NCBI GenBank assembly: GCA_015680685.1
Contig: MNCI01000556.1
Coordinates: 558,711-622,710 of the forward strand
Length of the DNA stretch: 64,000 nucleotides
Origin: Gnetum montanum
Lineage: Eukaryota > Streptophyta > Gnetopsida > Gnetales > Gnetaceae
Direction of reading: 5' to 3'
The stretch's first letter is position 1; each line of letters begins with the position of its first letter. The position numbers and the translations under genes are program-made. This document shows positions 1-12,670 of the stretch, in pieces. Below the pieces are notes generated by a model. It made no database searches and had not been told where the DNA came from. It was given only the letters and a program-made list of their open reading frames with translations.

Positions 1-959
1 TTATTAGTCTTTTATTAACCCAATCGATGCTTGAGTTTGTCAACCTAGAACCCATAATCAGTAGCCTTTTGGAGGATTGGTTATAGGGATGTACATACCT
101 ATGCCACATATAAGCTATAGGAACAAACACACCTATGCTCTTCTACTCTTAGGATGAGACCTAAGACAAGAGTCTCATTGATGCATCATTGAGATAATCA
201 TGTTAGTTAAGTATATAATGACATCATAATTATAACAAGAAGCTAAAACATTATAGTATATGAAGCATAATCATAATAAACTAACTCATCCCTGATAACC
301 CACTAAGACCACACACACAATAGATAAATCATAATCATAATACAATACTCAATGTCTTCAAAAGGAATGTAACATTCACAGTGCTAAACTCTAGTACATA
401 CAAACCCATGGCCACCATTTTTGTAGTCGTGGTCCCAAGCATGATAGTGATCATGGATCTTGGTGGCATTTTAGCACTTGCTTTGCCATGCTAATGGATA
501 GGTCACCAAATAGGTTTTCATCCATGATGTTGCAGTTAAGTAGGTGCAATCATAGATGCTCCATAGGTCTAGATCTAATAGCTTTGTGATGTGCCTAACA
601 TTCATGTTCATCCAAAGAGGGATATACATGTGGGGTAACTACCAGAAAACTAATATGCTCTTTATTTATGACATCCCCAATTCCAAACTCAGCATTAGTA
701 GCTGGTGAAACCTATAGAGTGACAATTGTGAATCTTGTAAATCATAGGTTTTGTTTTTATGCTATTGAATATATTTTCTATTATTGCACCATGTTTTACC
801 TATCTATGTCTCTAAACTCAAGGCAAATGAGACCTAAGAATAACACCTCTTAAATATCAATTTATAATTCAAGCATTTAATAATCTATTAAACATATGAT
901 ACATGAGAAAACCAATTTTCCTTAGGTGCTTCCATTATCACATTTAAAATTACTTATGA
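1..959. other. Intergenic, no gene recognised
   Basis: AT-rich sequence with only short chance reading frames full of stops. I see no conserved domain, LTR terminus or RNA gene. It probably belongs to old retrotransposon debris lying left of the LTR remnant that follows, but nothing here proves that. Confidence 0.5.
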
Positions 960-1313
960 AAATCTTTTTGCAAAGTATTAGGATATCATATTTACAATAT
1001 CATTGATGTGATATCATAGCTCATTATATGATGTTGTAAATATGGGCCATAGTTATGCTTGTATATACAAGTCCATCATCACATAAAATAATAAAGTTTT
1101 TAGAAACACATAGCAAAATTCTTGTATTTTGTTTTTGTAATGCTAGAGTTAGTTGTGAATGGCAATAGTGTGATGATTAACAATTGTATGATATCTTTAT
1201 TCAAGTGGATTCTTCTTGGATACAATTCATGAATGAAAATAAAGATTGAGATTGGTCTTCATCATTACAGTATAGAATATATTTACTTTTGAATGTTATT
1301 TACTTTTACTATG
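960..1313 (+). repeat. Old LTR remnant M, left part
   Basis: Seen: several GATATC/GATGT-type repeats around 985-1035, a TATA-like stretch near 1060, and an AATAAA-type signal near 1237 followed by a GATTGAGATT motif. The same order (U3 repeats, TATA, AATAAAG) occurs in the other LTRs of the window. Element A interrupts it at 1313, and it resumes at 11589. No matching second LTR or internal region was found, so it may be a solo LTR. The left boundary is approximate. Confidence 0.55.
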
Positions 1314-2214
1314 TGATGAGCATCTAGGTACCCCTACGCCCAACCATGCAAATCACAGGCATTCACACGAGACTCGGTTAAATTCTGTAGACTATAAGCA
1401 CTTAACATACACCAGACCTCTAACCAGCAAAACCGTTTGTTAGAACAGTCATTGTCTTCTCAACCTCACTTGTGAGTATCTAGTGGCAATGGTTAAGTGA
1501 GATTGAGGCAACTGATTTTTATAGTTTTTACTTTATATTTTGGCGTCTAATTAAGGTACAGAAGGTAAAAAATGAAATATTATCTAATCTATAATTATCC
1601 TAATCTATATATTAACTATTCCTAGCATAAGTATCTGATCCCATCTTCTGGGCACATTCTGAGCATCCCTTCAACACTAGTGGTACTAGACAGTAAGCGT
1701 CACTAGGTTACCAAGTGTTAGGTTTACGTTTGAGATGGTCATACTTATGTCCTTTACGAACTATAAAGGAGCGATAGCAATTAAAATAACAATAACAAGA
1801 ACTTAAGTAATTATCGAAGCATAAACATATTAAACTATTGAATGCATTAAATGGCTAAGTCCAAATGCTGCAAGGAATTCTTGAAGAGTTCATCTTTATT
1901 TCCATCATGCTAATGGGCTTAGATACATCAACACTTGAATAAAGAGCCGATCACTTTTCTTACACCTACTGTGGGTACTTGGAAAATATTCTATCTCCTA
2001 TGGGAACAAATTGCAAGAGCTTCGCTACAACTAACAAAAAGGTACCTAAATGAGGTGGAAGGCCCTCTTATTTATAGGCCGAAATAGGCTCCACGTAAAT
2101 AGGGCCACGTTGATGCATGGAAGGCTGCATCGATGGGGCCACATCGATGTGGCTGCATATACACAGCCCCGTATACGTGGCCTAGTTAACGCATCAACTA
2201 ATGACACTTCATCA
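1314..2214 (-). repeat. 3' LTR of element A
   Basis: Aligns along its length with 10700-11588. It begins (plus strand) TGATGAGCATCTAGG and ends CACTTCATCA. The U3 part (about 2090-2214) carries decayed palindromes such as ATCGAT and GTATAC, where the 5' LTR still has GTCGAC and CGCGTATACGCG. This fits loss of CpG by deamination. Confidence 0.88.
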
Positions 2215-2230
2215 TACCCCCACGACTGGG
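2215..2230 (-). promoter_or_regulatory. Polypurine tract of element A
   Basis: Immediately inside the 3' LTR the minus strand reads GTCGTGGGGGTA, the expected primer site for plus-strand DNA synthesis. The same G-run precedes the 3' LTRs of elements B, D and H. The neighbouring ATCCTCGAG motif is also shared with D. Confidence 0.7.
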
Positions 2231-2453
2231 TAAAAACTCATCCTCGAGTTACTCTACAATTTGAAAGGTATGGACTTTTATTTACAGTGCACATGACTTG
2301 ACACACACATGACACAACATCAATTTTACCAAGTGCCCAAGTTACAGAGAAGGAAAAGTTACAAAAAATGGTGGTGTTTAGAGAAAAAATTGAACACCTT
2401 GCCAATCCTGGAGTCTTTGCCGTGTAGAAGGATGCAAAAATTTCTAGAGAAGA

Positions 2454-5294
2454 TCACACCATTCCTAGGGGTGGTACTTTCGATGGACCTTCACTAGCCT
2501 CTGGTCCATGTGATGGTAGTGGCATGAAAGATGGCTGTCCCACAGCAGCTGCAACTTCTAGAGGTAGCCAAAAAGCCTCCAAGAGAGCCCTCATTTTTTC
2601 TTCTTTGCTTCTGGGATTGTTCACTATCCAGGTAGGTTCACCAATGTGTGCTAGAAATGGAACCTCCCAAAGGCATGGCAGCACCAGAAAGAGTTCTTTC
2701 AGGTTGTGAACTACTTTTGTTTGATGTTGAATGCGTGGATTGATGCCTGCAGTTGCTAGTAGTCATTCATTTGATGGGCCAAGTTCTCCACGACTGCATG
2801 TTGTCCTTCAAAACTCGTGTGGAGGACCTTGAGTTCTGTGTTTCCTATTTTCAATTTCTACTTCACCATTTTGTGTGCTTAGAACTCTCCCTCGTATAAA
2901 GAGTATGAGGAAGCCACTTTTTTCTCCAATTCAGACTGTGGTCTCCCGATTGTGAGCATGGCCAGGTTTGCATAACGAAGGTTGGCAAGCTCCATATACT
3001 CTGTGATTTCATCAATCTGTAGCTCCTTAAGGTGGATTTTAGCCTAATTGTAGGCATTCAACCCATCAAAGATAGGTTGCCATACTTTGCCTCCTTCTTG
3101 GAGCTGCTGGAGTGCTTGGTTTAACTTGGCCTTTGTGACTTGAATCTACTTCTCATTTACTTCCTTTTGCAGTCCCACTTGGTCCTTATAATGATTCTTG
3201 ATTTTTTCAAACTTCAGGGCCTCATTCTTCCAAGCGGAAATTTCGATGGTATATTTTTGTCACAAAGCCCAAACCTCCTCCATCGAAAGATTTTGGTTCT
3301 TAGCTACCAACCTTCTCACGTTAGCATTCACCCTAGCTAGCTCTTCCTACTGTTGATGGATAAAATTTTTCATGTACTCATTTTCTGCACCAACATTATG
3401 TAGGTGATGAACCTCCATGGTCAACCTAATGTTCTCCTGGTGAACCTTTTTCAAGTCCTTGTTTAAATTATTTTCTTGAACATCTACCAAGGACTTATTG
3501 AAGATCGTGGACTCTCACTCATCCTCAACTATCTGAAGTTTGAGTTGAATCTATTGAAAATATTTATCTATGGTGATTTCACGGTTGAGGAGAGCTGGAT
3601 CGGCAAGTTGGATTCTTAATTGGGCCACTTCTATTGCCAAGCATTGACAGGCAGCTTGAGTAGTTTCAAGTTGTCCTTCCAACATGAGGCTCTTACCCCT
3701 TGCTAAAAGTAGCACCAACCGGGTTGCAATGATGTTGTCTGGAAGGTCAAAGACATTTGGAAGTGGTTTCTTGGTTCCCACCAGTCAGTCCAACAATTCC
3801 TCATGTTGCACTGCATCAATCTTGCTACATGAGGTTTTGGCAAATGCTTGTACATCTTGAAGTACATGAACATATGGTACAGGTGTTGCTAGTGCATTGA
3901 GAGCTGTAGCAATTGTATCAAAAACCACTTCAGCCCAATCTCCTATCCTTGGTGCTACATCACCAAGACCGTTGCCCCTTCACCATATTCCAAGTGTATT
4001 GAAAAGGTAGTAGCATTTCCAAATATTTTGGGAAATAGCTATTGGGTTGATACTGTTACCTCTCGAACACTAGGATCTATCCTTACTGGTACTTACATTT
4101 GGATAGTGGAGAACATTGGCCCTGCTCTTTCCAGCAAGCTGACTGATCAAGCCACTTGCTCCAAGTCACTCATTGCAGGGCGATAGACTGAAGGATCTTC
4201 TCCTTCACTAGTCCTACCAAATTACTTTTGCTAGCTCAAGAGCGTTTGTCAGATCTCGCGAATGTGTTCTGCAATGGTTTGCAAACCTGACCTTGTTGTT
4301 TGTACAAGTGGTGGAGGTGGTTGCTGCTTCTCCTCTATCTGCATCGTGGCTGGAGTTCTATCTTTCATCATTTCATTCCATGAGGCAATTGGGGCATGTT
4401 GAATTGTGTCATTGAAAAATCATGCTATTCCTGCTTGTTTACATAACTTTTTGATTAGGCAGGGAAAGGGGAGAGCTCATCTTCCACGTTCACTTTCAGT
4501 GAACCTTTTTTCAATTTCCAAAAATAGTAACTGTGGAAGACTCATCAGGAACTTCCCACTTAGAGCAGCACATGAACGAGCAGAGAAGTCCATGATTTTA
4601 CTAGGTATTATCATTGGATTCAAGTGGTAAGATGCGATCTTTGAATATACCCTCTTCACTGTGGTTAGAGAGCTGAACTCCTTGCAGTCTACCCCATAGC
4701 ACCACCTGATCCACTCCCTTTTTACCTTAGGGTTTGCTTGTTTTGGGATCTTCACCACATCTACTCTAGTCTCAGGCAACCCCAGAGCTTGTGCTATTGC
4801 CTCTGAAGAGTAAGAGACATAAATGTCTTTGATTCTTACTCTGGATCCCGATTGCCGATTCATCTAGAAGAGATAGGTCTCTCCTAAGTACCATTCACCA
4901 CTGGTTGTAATGATTGGCCACATCTAAGAGTTTTGCCGTTGGAGCTTCACATATTCTGGTGCATTCTCGAGGAATGGTCCAAAGTTTAGCTCTTGCAGGA
5001 CCATCCATTGCACTTTTGTAGCTTGATAGCATCAAGACAGGCTTGGGTCAGGGTGACCTCAAACCATGGTGCTATCCCCGGAGTCTCATCCCCTGGTGAT
5101 TGCTCACTGGGAATCTCCTCTTCAAGAATTTGATGGATAGATTCCACATCAAGTCCTTCATGGAGGGGGCCAGTTGCATGAGAGCCCTTCGTGTGCTCTG
5201 GTTATTGCACACCTTGTCCCCTTCCCATTTGTGGGCGATTGTCCCTCAGTTGTGATGGTCGTTCACCCCTTGGATGCCTTGGTTTGGGTGCCAT
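2454..5294 (-). pseudogene. Extra post-pol gene (aORF) of element A, broken
   Basis: A degenerate gene of roughly 900 codons between the pol region and the 3' LTR. It starts MAPK at 5294, as in element D. A conserved core lies about 4470-5000: GEWYLGETY, then IYVSYSSEAIAQALGLPET. Frameshifts and stops occur near 5205, 5000 and 4900. The C-terminal part (about 3780-2860) is rich in Leu, Glu and Gln and looks coiled-coil. Homologous cores are found in C (51552-51869) and D (about 43100-43300). The core recalls plant transposon protein domains of the type V-G-x-x-V-x-F-S-x-x-x-I-x-x-x-L-x-L-P (as in the ATHILA ORF-1 and PF20167 families); that likeness is from memory, not a search. Function is unknown. 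Confidence 0.65.
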
Positions 5295-5562
5295 CTGCAA
5301 TCAAACATAACCACCCATTAGACTGTGCATAAGTAGCTCAAGATGGTCCTTATACACCTTCTTAGTTTGACTAAGTTATGTTGTTGGCACGAGCATTCCA
5401 TAAAGTCTTTCGAAGTGTTAATTCATGGGTTAGAGCCAAAAACAACAAGGGATGAGTTGAAGTTTAAAAAATTGTTTTCGTTTCTTCCCTTAGAGGTGCC
5501 AAGTCTTAATTAACTAACTAATTAATTAATTAACCACACATAGGATTCACACCCCCCCCCCC

Positions 5563-5680
5563 NNNNNNNNNNNNNNNNNNNNNNNNNNNNNNNNNNNNNN
5601 NNNNNNNNNNNNNNNNNNNNNNNNNNNNNNNNNNNNNNNNNNNNNNNNNNNNNNNNNNNNNNNNNNNNNNNNNNNNNNNN
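5563..5680. other. Assembly gap (N run)
   Basis: 118 unknown bases, preceded by a run of 12-13 C residues that may have caused the break. It lies inside element A between the post-pol non-coding region and the aORF start, so sequence of that element is missing here. Confidence 0.98.
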
Positions 5681-7260
5681 AAAAATGAATTTAAAACACC
5701 AAATTGGGACGGTTGAAGAGCGTAAGAGGCCGAGAATGAAATCAAGGACACGAGGAAGGTAACTTGGGCTAGAAAAAGAGTTAAAGGTAGGAGAATGTGG
5801 TGAGAAAGAACTCCACGGGGAGGAAATAGAGCGATGGGACCCTAAAAATAATCAACCATGAAATCCAAAGAATGGGAGACTTAAAAAGTGGGACCAAGAA
5901 TATGCAAGTGGGTCCTCCCCATAGCAGTAAATAGCCTTAGTAGCCCTTGCATATCCTCAAAACCGTGGTTTATGGGCCCTGGGGTCAAGAAATGGTGCTC
6001 GCAAGTTAATACTCCTACCCAAGAGATCCCGCCAAGGCATTAGTAGTACATGGAAATCACGACAAAATTTCAAAGCATAAAATGGGAAATGAGGTGAGTT
6101 TGGGAGAGAAACGGGTGAGAGAGAGACGAGAGGAGTGGAATTCCAATCATTGGTTACTTGAAACCCCATGTGAATTTGTGGTTAAGTGACCCGGTAGGAC
6201 CATTCCTGAGTTCAGACACAAAACCAACCACATACAGTGACCTTGTAGAAATAGGAGAAGCCCCATCCATCCACCAAGTAGTAGAGTATACCCATAGGAA
6301 ACCACCACTCTAATAGGTGTGAGAAGAAGGAAGTGAAATGGGGCAAATTTAGAGGGGACAGCTGAGGCCCATAACTTGTTTTAGTGGCCCATGAGAGGTG
6401 GTCTAAGGGGTATGCTTTGAATTCCCACATAGTGATGCTTTTATTTTCTTCATTTTCTTATTATTTCATGGGAACCACACCATGAAAAGACCCATGCTAG
6501 TTTGCATGCATGCGACCAAGGGGTGTGCTTTGAATCCTCATGTTTTTTTTTTTGAATTTTATTGGTGAGGACCATACCATGCAAGGTCGAATTGCCTAGT
6601 GACTTCCTTGTAGAGAAGGATGCAGAGTGATAAGAAACCCATAAGGACACACTGACAACCCATTGGATGGGAGAGGGCAACGAATGTTGCATTCCCCTTG
6701 AAGTCACACCCGATTCAAACCATTGGGTCATCCCTGAGTCTGGGAACTACACAAGTCACAGATTAATTATAATGTTTTTAAGTGAAGGGGTTACATGTTT
6801 CCAACAAAAGGAAAACCATGGAGTGGGTGAATTGGTGGATGACGTGGACTCACTACTGATTGTATGAGCTAAAAATAGATGTAAAGTCTAAGGATAACAT
6901 GTGAGGACGAGAGCCAGATAACTAGGTGGACTATTATACATGACCCATTACAACGAAAACCGTTCATGCTTGACACTTAATGGCAATAGGACAATGTATT
7001 AGTGATCACATGAAAATGAAACACACACAAAGAAAAAAAATAATTAAAGAAAGGAAAAAATTAACAATAATTGGCAAATGTATGAACGATGTTGAAAAAC
7101 AACAAAGTGTAAAACAAAAAAGTGTAAAACAAAAAATTACAAAATAGTGAGGGGTGTAGTCGAATGGATTAGCAGGGATGATGGTCTCCCCAACGATTGG
7201 ATGGAAAGGAGGAGACATGAAAAATGGAGCGAGGCTGTCCTGGTGATGATGAGATGGTAT
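5681..7260 (-). other. Post-pol non-coding region of element A
   Basis: On the minus strand this starts with a T-rich tract (7020-7145, units like TTTTGTTTTACA), then two copies of a hairpin module and a stretch matching the post-pol regions of B, H and 37381-39447 (for example AGCACACCCCTTGG and GTTATGGGCCTC motifs). No long gene is visible. The tract 7218-7006 can encode a 70-residue peptide with a strongly hydrophobic C-terminal half. Confidence 0.65.
6409..6578 (-). other. Two hairpin modules (element A)
   Basis: Copy 1 at 6522-6578 and copy 2 at 6409-6481, read on the minus strand. Each has an outer stem GGTRTGG with CACACC or CATACC and an inner stem, separated on the 3' side by TTCAAA and closed by an A/T-rich loop. 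Inner stems differ but remain paired: TCCTCA with TGAGGA in copy 1, TTCCCA with TGGGAA in copy 2. Confidence 0.6.
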
Positions 7261-7279
7261 CCTTGGTTAGGTGGAGCCC

Positions 7280-8280
7280 ACAAAAAGGGTTGAGTTCCAT
7301 GGGCTCTTGTTTTAAGCTTTCAAGGATTTTCAATTTTCCCTAGTCACCATGGTCATCAAAAATGGACACTTGTTGATGAACCTCTTCCAATTCATCCATG
7401 CTTTCTACATAGGCTCTTACAAGCCCCTCAGATGGTTCCATGCATAATGTGTTGCTAGCAGGATCAGCTGTCAACCACTGGGTGCCTGCTTGTTTTGTGG
7501 CTACTGTGTATAGGCACTATTGAACTGGTGATTCTTCGGTACACCAACTGCATGCTTGAATGGATTTTTGCTTAGCAGACCATAACTGCTACACAAAATT
7601 GCACCCTGAGTCACTTTATGCGATGCATGGAACATGCTTCTTCTTGATCTTTCCAAAAGGATTTTCCTTTGAAATTTCAAGGGAAAGATCTTGGAGTCCT
7701 AATCTTGCATCCACTGTGCTCAACCAGGTCCTTCCCATTATGATTCGGAAGTTCCCCTTGTAATATCAACACTGATGACAAGGAAATTAGTAGGATAGGA
7801 CCACCCAAAAATGGTGGTCATAATGTCCTCCACCACTCCCAAGGAAACAATGATGGACTAGTCTACCAGTTCAAGCCTAATGTTTCTCTTCTTTAACAGG
7901 GGCAAGTTTCAATTCTTGTATAGGTCATGTGAGATCAAATTGACTCCTGAACCTGAATCCATAAGAGCTTTATAGGGCTCATTTCCTGCCACCTGAAGAT
8001 GGATGAGGGGACTTCCTGGATTGGTCAATTTCTAGATAAGGTGACTTACCTTTATCCAGTTGGTCACACTGTGTGTGTGAGCATGACTGTTTTTATGTTG
8101 GAGGGCATTTGGTCTCAAGGTTGCTTGAGTGGTGGAACAGTAGAGATGGTTTGAGATTCAAAGGCACCAACCACAGGTGGTTGTGACGGTGTGCGTACAT
8201 GATTGGGTCAGAAGAAGGGATGTTTCCATGGCTTGGCTTCTAGCCCACTTGGCTAAGGAGCCGATTGTATGTTGACAGCC
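7280..8280 (-). pseudogene. Retroviral-type aspartic protease of element A
   Basis: Minus-strand translation gives NEPYKALMDSGSGVNLIS around 7990-7930, with an intact D-S-G active site, then the flap-side segment VEDIMTTIFGWSYPTNFLV near 7830 and DSKIFPLKFQRK near 7680. The order matches the protease regions of B and H. It is followed at about 7280 not by RT but by sequence found after integrase in B. Several stops and at least one frameshift break it. Confidence 0.75.
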
Positions 8281-10512
8281 CTCATAGCATTTCGTTGCTG
8301 TGGATGTAGCGGTATCTCTCCCTACATAGGTGGAGCAGGTGGTAGTTGAGTGGGATGTTGTGGAGAAGGAATGGTAGGAGAAGGTGATGGAGGATAGTAG
8401 AGATGTCGATTTTCCCCCAAGGTGATGGAGGTTGTGGTCAGAAATATTCTACGGGATGGTAATAATTCTGAAATGTGGCATGACTGGAAGAGTCCCGTAG
8501 AGAGACTGGTTGTTGGACATAGTACCCATAAGGGTACTACTGCCTTGGAGGTGGCATCCCCCACACTTGTGGGTGTTGCCACTACTGGAAGTATTTATAT
8601 GGTTGCGGTGGTGCTTTGCTTGGATAATACCCTTGCTGCTGCTGGTGGAACTGCCTGGGATTGCCTTGTGGGTAAGGCAACCTTCAGGGTGTTTGTTGCC
8701 TCGCCAAGAAAGGATTCAATGTGTACACCCTAGACTCTTGAAGATGTGACATCACAGGGCAACATCCCTTAGGATGTTCATATTGGCATATGCCACATTC
8801 ATTATCCATCTTGGTGTCAGAGTCCCCAACTTACTCTGCTATAGTGACTTTGCCCTTACCCTTATGTTGGGCACATTTAGCTTCCTTCTTCCTACACTGA
8901 TCGCGATCATTACCTTGTTCTCTAGACTCCTCTACAATTTTCAGCACACTCTAGAATTTTTCGTCCAAAGAGTCCCACATCTTATCAAGCATTGCCGATA
9001 TTTCAGATGCAAACTTTTGTAAAGGTAAGGTCTTTCGGTACACCGCTGCTTCCAATGGTGATTCCTCCTCCTCATCATAGAATCAAACCTTCCTCTTTTT
9101 GATGGAAGGATCTCAATTGAACTCTTCTGCACTCTCCTTCTTTCTCAACTCCCCCTCATCCTTGGCCACTTGCTCAATGAGGCATTGTAGCTGATGGTCC
9201 CTTAATTCTAATAATTTTCCTTAGGTGTACACACCAAGGATCTTTCTGGTTTCAAAGAGGAGCCCATCAATGATATGGCGAAGCTGTGCCAGCTGAGAGT
9301 AGCCATGGCCATGGCATTAGTGTAGCAATGAATAATATCTTCTCATGGCCACATGCAAGGGTTCATGATTACCCTGTTTCCACCCTTGGATCTAATGTCT
9401 TAGGTTTGCCACTCTAGAGTATGTTTGATACTTGTTATTGAAGACTTCAAGCATCGTACTCCATCTTCTGATTGATTCTAGTTCCAAGGACCGGTACCAA
9501 CTCTCTACTTCCTTGATGAGTGTGCAAGGGAACAGCTTTAGTTTTTGCCAATCATTGTCAATGTTCTGCAGGGTGTAGGCATCATGGAACGCCTGTAGGT
9601 GAGTTTGCAGATCATAGTTGTATCTCCCTTCAAATCTGGGGATGTTGTTCATATCTACATGCTTGATCCAACTATCCTTCATATGCCTACTAGGGATTTG
9701 AACTACCTCGACGATCTAGAACATGCTTCGAGTAGCCAAAATTGGCTCATCTGAGTCATAGTCTTGCTGAGGACCATGATGTCTATGAAGATTTTGGCTA
9801 CCCCTCTTTTTATGATGGCGAGCATCGCACGATTGGTCGGGAATTTCCTCATGTTGTCCCTTTCGATCCTTTTGATCACTATCGTTTTGCTCCTTTCTAC
9901 CCTGGTTATGATCATAGCCTAAACTGGATGAAGGTTTAGGAGAGTGAGAGGATGGAGAAGAGTCACCACTGCTCCAATGTCGATCTTCCCCTCTACCCTA
10001 ATGATGGCCTCAATCATCCTGCCCATCTTTGCTATGTGACCCTCCATCCCCTTGAGGATCTCGGTCACTTGGAGCCTTGTTTTGGATGATGGACTGAAGG
10101 ATTTGTTGCCCCAGAGGAAGTTCAATCTAGTGGGAATCATGAAAGATAGGTTTCCCATCATCCTATAGCCCTTGCAAGAATAAGGGGTTACTAAATTGTT
10201 TCCCCTTCATGTGTTCGTATCTTTTTGCCTACGGTTAGTCTCATGCTTGTTGAGCCTCAGTGGGATGATAGTCCTGGTAGTCATGATCCTCCATGACGTA
10301 CTCCACACCACGGTCCTAGACACATAGTCTACCAAGATTATGGAATAGCATACTAGGAGCCGATCAATTGGGTGGTAGTATGATGTTATCCTCCATGTCC
10401 CGCCATTGTAGATGCTCATCTTGATGTAGGATGAATGTGAAGTTAGGGATATATTCATCAGGATGCTTGAATACCACTCAACATTCTTGTGGCACTGGTG
10501 GGTTGGATACAT
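8281..10512 (-). pseudogene. gag of element A, broken
   Basis: The frame runs on the minus strand from about 10512. The N-terminal part (10512-10200) matches the N-terminal part of B's gag (PDEYIPNFTFILHQDE). The gag core at 9682-9392 contains MNNIPRFEGRYNYDLQTHLQ, AFHDAYTLQNIDNDWQKLKL and SIRRWSTMLEVFNNKYQTYS. A zinc knuckle C-GI-C-QYE-H-PKGC-C lies at 8797-8759, followed by a Pro/Gln/Tyr-rich tail. Interrupting stops include one just after LRH at 9392. Gag would form the particle and bind RNA. Confidence 0.85.
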
Positions 10513-10680
10513 CTCACCTGTGAGAAGAAGTCAAATTGGATGTTAGATGATCCATTTAATCAATGTACCTTATGTTTACTTTAATCTGCCTAGCGTGCAT
10601 AAATGTTACTATCTTGGGTCCGTTCCAACGACGTGTATGATAATTTTACTAAGGTTAGATGACACATGTAAGACTAACAA

Positions 10681-10699
10681 TCCCCGAAAATGGCACCAA
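10681..10699 (-). promoter_or_regulatory. Primer-binding site of element A
   Basis: Minus strand reads TTGGTGCCATTTTCGGGGA directly after the 5' LTR. It resembles the TTGGCGCCGTTGCCGGGGA type used by Tat/Athila-like elements. It fixes the orientation of element A. Confidence 0.85.
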
Positions 10700-11588
10700 T
10701 GATAAGCGGCTAGGTACCCCTATGCCCAACCATGCGAATCACAGCCGTTCACACACGACTCAGTCAAATTCTGTAGACTGTAAGCACTTAACATACACCA
10801 GACCTCTAACCAACAAAACCCTTTGTTAGAACAGTCGTTGTCTTCTCAACCTCACTTATGAGTATCTAGTGGCAATGGTTAAGTGAGATTGAGGCAACTG
10901 ATTTTTATAGATTTTACTTTATCTTTTGGCATCTAATTAAGGTACGGAAGGTAAGAAATGAAATATTATTTAATTTATAATTATCCTAATCTGTATCTTA
11001 ACTATTCCTAGCATAAGTATCCGATCCCATCTTCCAGGTGCATTATGAGAATCCCTTGAACACTATTGGGTTACCAGACGGTAAGCGTCATTGGGTTACC
11101 AAGTGTTGGGTTTACGTTCGAGATGGTTGTACTTATGTCCTTTACGAACTATAAAGGAGCAATAGCAATTAAAATAACAATAACAGGAACTTAAGTAATT
11201 ATCAAAGCATAAACATATTAAACTATTGAATGCATTAAATGGCTAAGTCCAAATGTTGCAAGGAATGCTTGAAGAGTTCGTCGTTATTGCCATCATGCCA
11301 ATGGGCTCAGATACATCAACACTCGAATAAAGAGCCGGTCACTTTTCTTATACCTACTATGGGCACTTGGAAAATATTCTATCTCCTATGGGAACAAACT
11401 ACAAGAGCTTCGCTACAATTGACAAAAAGGTACCTAAATGAGATAGAAGGCCCTCTTATTTATAGCTCAAAATAGGCTCCGCATAAACGGGCCCACGTCG
11501 ACGCATGGAAGGCTATGTCAACGGGGCCACGTCGACGTAGCCGCGTATACGCGGCCTAGTCGACACATCGACTAATGACACTTCATCA
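10700..11588 (-). repeat. 5' LTR of element A
   Basis: 889 bp, paired with 1314-2214. The U3 end holds CpG-rich palindromes: CGTCGACG at 11530-11537 and a perfect 14-bp palindrome CCGCGTATACGCGG at 11541-11554, just upstream (minus strand) of a TATA-like CTATAAATAAG near 11456-11466. It ends CTTCATCA next to the CTATG target duplication. Confidence 0.9.
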
Positions 11589-11800
11589 CTATGCCAATTA
11601 TATTTTCTATGTATTTTAATATTACCATATTTAGTAGTAAGATGGAATAAGTACAAGTAGTTTCGAGCATATAGTGTAATTATTTGGTAACCCAGTGGTG
11701 ACTTTGCTTAACTGCTCAGTGGTAAAGTTACTTGGAATTCCCAATAATAATTATTGAGTAATGGCAAAATGATCAAACCAAGTGTAAGAATGCAAAGCAA
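11589..11800 (+). repeat. Old LTR remnant M, right part
   Basis: Starts with the duplicated CTATG and continues the LTR interrupted by A: GTTTCGAGCATATAG, then TTTGGTAACCCAGTGG, which corresponds to the U5 part of the other LTRs (for example CTTCGAGCATGCGTGG then TTGGTAACCCAGTA in element B). The right boundary is approximate. Confidence 0.5.
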
Positions 11801-12536
11801 TGACAAAATAATTGGCCCGAAGTGTAGCCCCCTATAGTGAGGAATTATTAAGTGTGCTATTAGTTTCTTCTTCAAAATAATAACCTAGAAAATGGACCTC
11901 AACATTTGCATCTGGCATTGGACAAAGTCATCACAAACAACAAATTGTAGCTAGTAGTTTAACTAAGTTTTTTGAAATAGTACCACAGAAACTTGGTAAC
12001 TTTATTAAGTGTTTGCTACCCATACTATTTATATTTCTTTTGTCTAATAGTTCTTAAGGGTCTCTAGATGTAATAAAAAGCATTTTAGCTTCAGTTTCTT
12101 ATTTTAAATAAAGATAGACTTTATAAATTGACCAAGCACCAATAGGCATAGATTGAAAAATCATATTGGATTTGCAAATAGGCAACTATTTTTATAAATC
12201 AAATAGGAATAAATTGGTATAAGAATCAAATTAAAATAATCAATGTTAGTAAAAGAGAGCAATTATATCCACTCATGTTAGTAGTGTCATTTTCCAATTT
12301 TTTTTCATTAAGACCTAGTTAAAGTGGAAAATTAAATATAAACATTTTAGTTTTTGGCTAGCAATAAATAATATATTAAACTTAAAAAATCAATAACAAT
12401 ATAGTCTTATTCATTGCATTAAATATCTGAAATGGCACATCATGTGATTAAGCATAGATTTCATAAACTATGAAGGTATTAAAAAAAACTTATATAGGTT
12501 TTTTGCTGTAGCATTATTAGGCTGTTTCAAATGACT

Positions 12537-12670
12537 AGTAACACATGTAACTCATTTTTAAAGATCTTAATCTATACAACTTGTAGTAACATATGTAACT
12601 CATTTTAAAAGATCTTAATCTACACAACTTATAAACTCTCGTTCAAAGATCCTGATCTACACGACTTACA
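12537..12670. repeat. Tandem repeat, about 48-bp unit
   Basis: Two good copies (12537-12584 and 12585-12631) share AGTAACAYATGTAACTCATT and AAAGATCTTAATCTA. A third, degenerate copy follows (GTTCAAAGATCCTGATCTAC). It lies about 1.3 kb upstream of the protease start. Confidence 0.75.

Larger units (their letters stand above)
1314..11588 (-). mobile_element. LTR retrotransposon A (Tat/Athila-like Ty3, RT-less)
   Basis: A complete insertion: LTRs of 901 and 889 bp begin TGATRA and end CATCA, and are flanked on both sides by the identical 5-bp duplication CTATG (1309-1313 and 11589-11593). On the minus strand the order is 5' LTR, primer-binding site, gag, protease, short non-coding region, extra post-pol gene, polypurine tract, 3' LTR. 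Reverse transcriptase, RNase H and integrase are absent: protease-linked sequence near 7280 runs straight into sequence that in element B lies after integrase. It is therefore a non-autonomous derivative. All frames are broken by stops, so it is inactive for protein production. Confidence 0.9.

Noticed and set aside
5530-5751. 73-codon frame running through the N run
   Set aside because: Most of the frame is unknown sequence; it is an artefact of the gap.
8422-8749. Plus-strand open frames of 79-103 codons
   Set aside because: They lie antisense to the Pro/Gln-rich tail of A's gag and knuckle, whose minus-strand reading is homologous to B and H.
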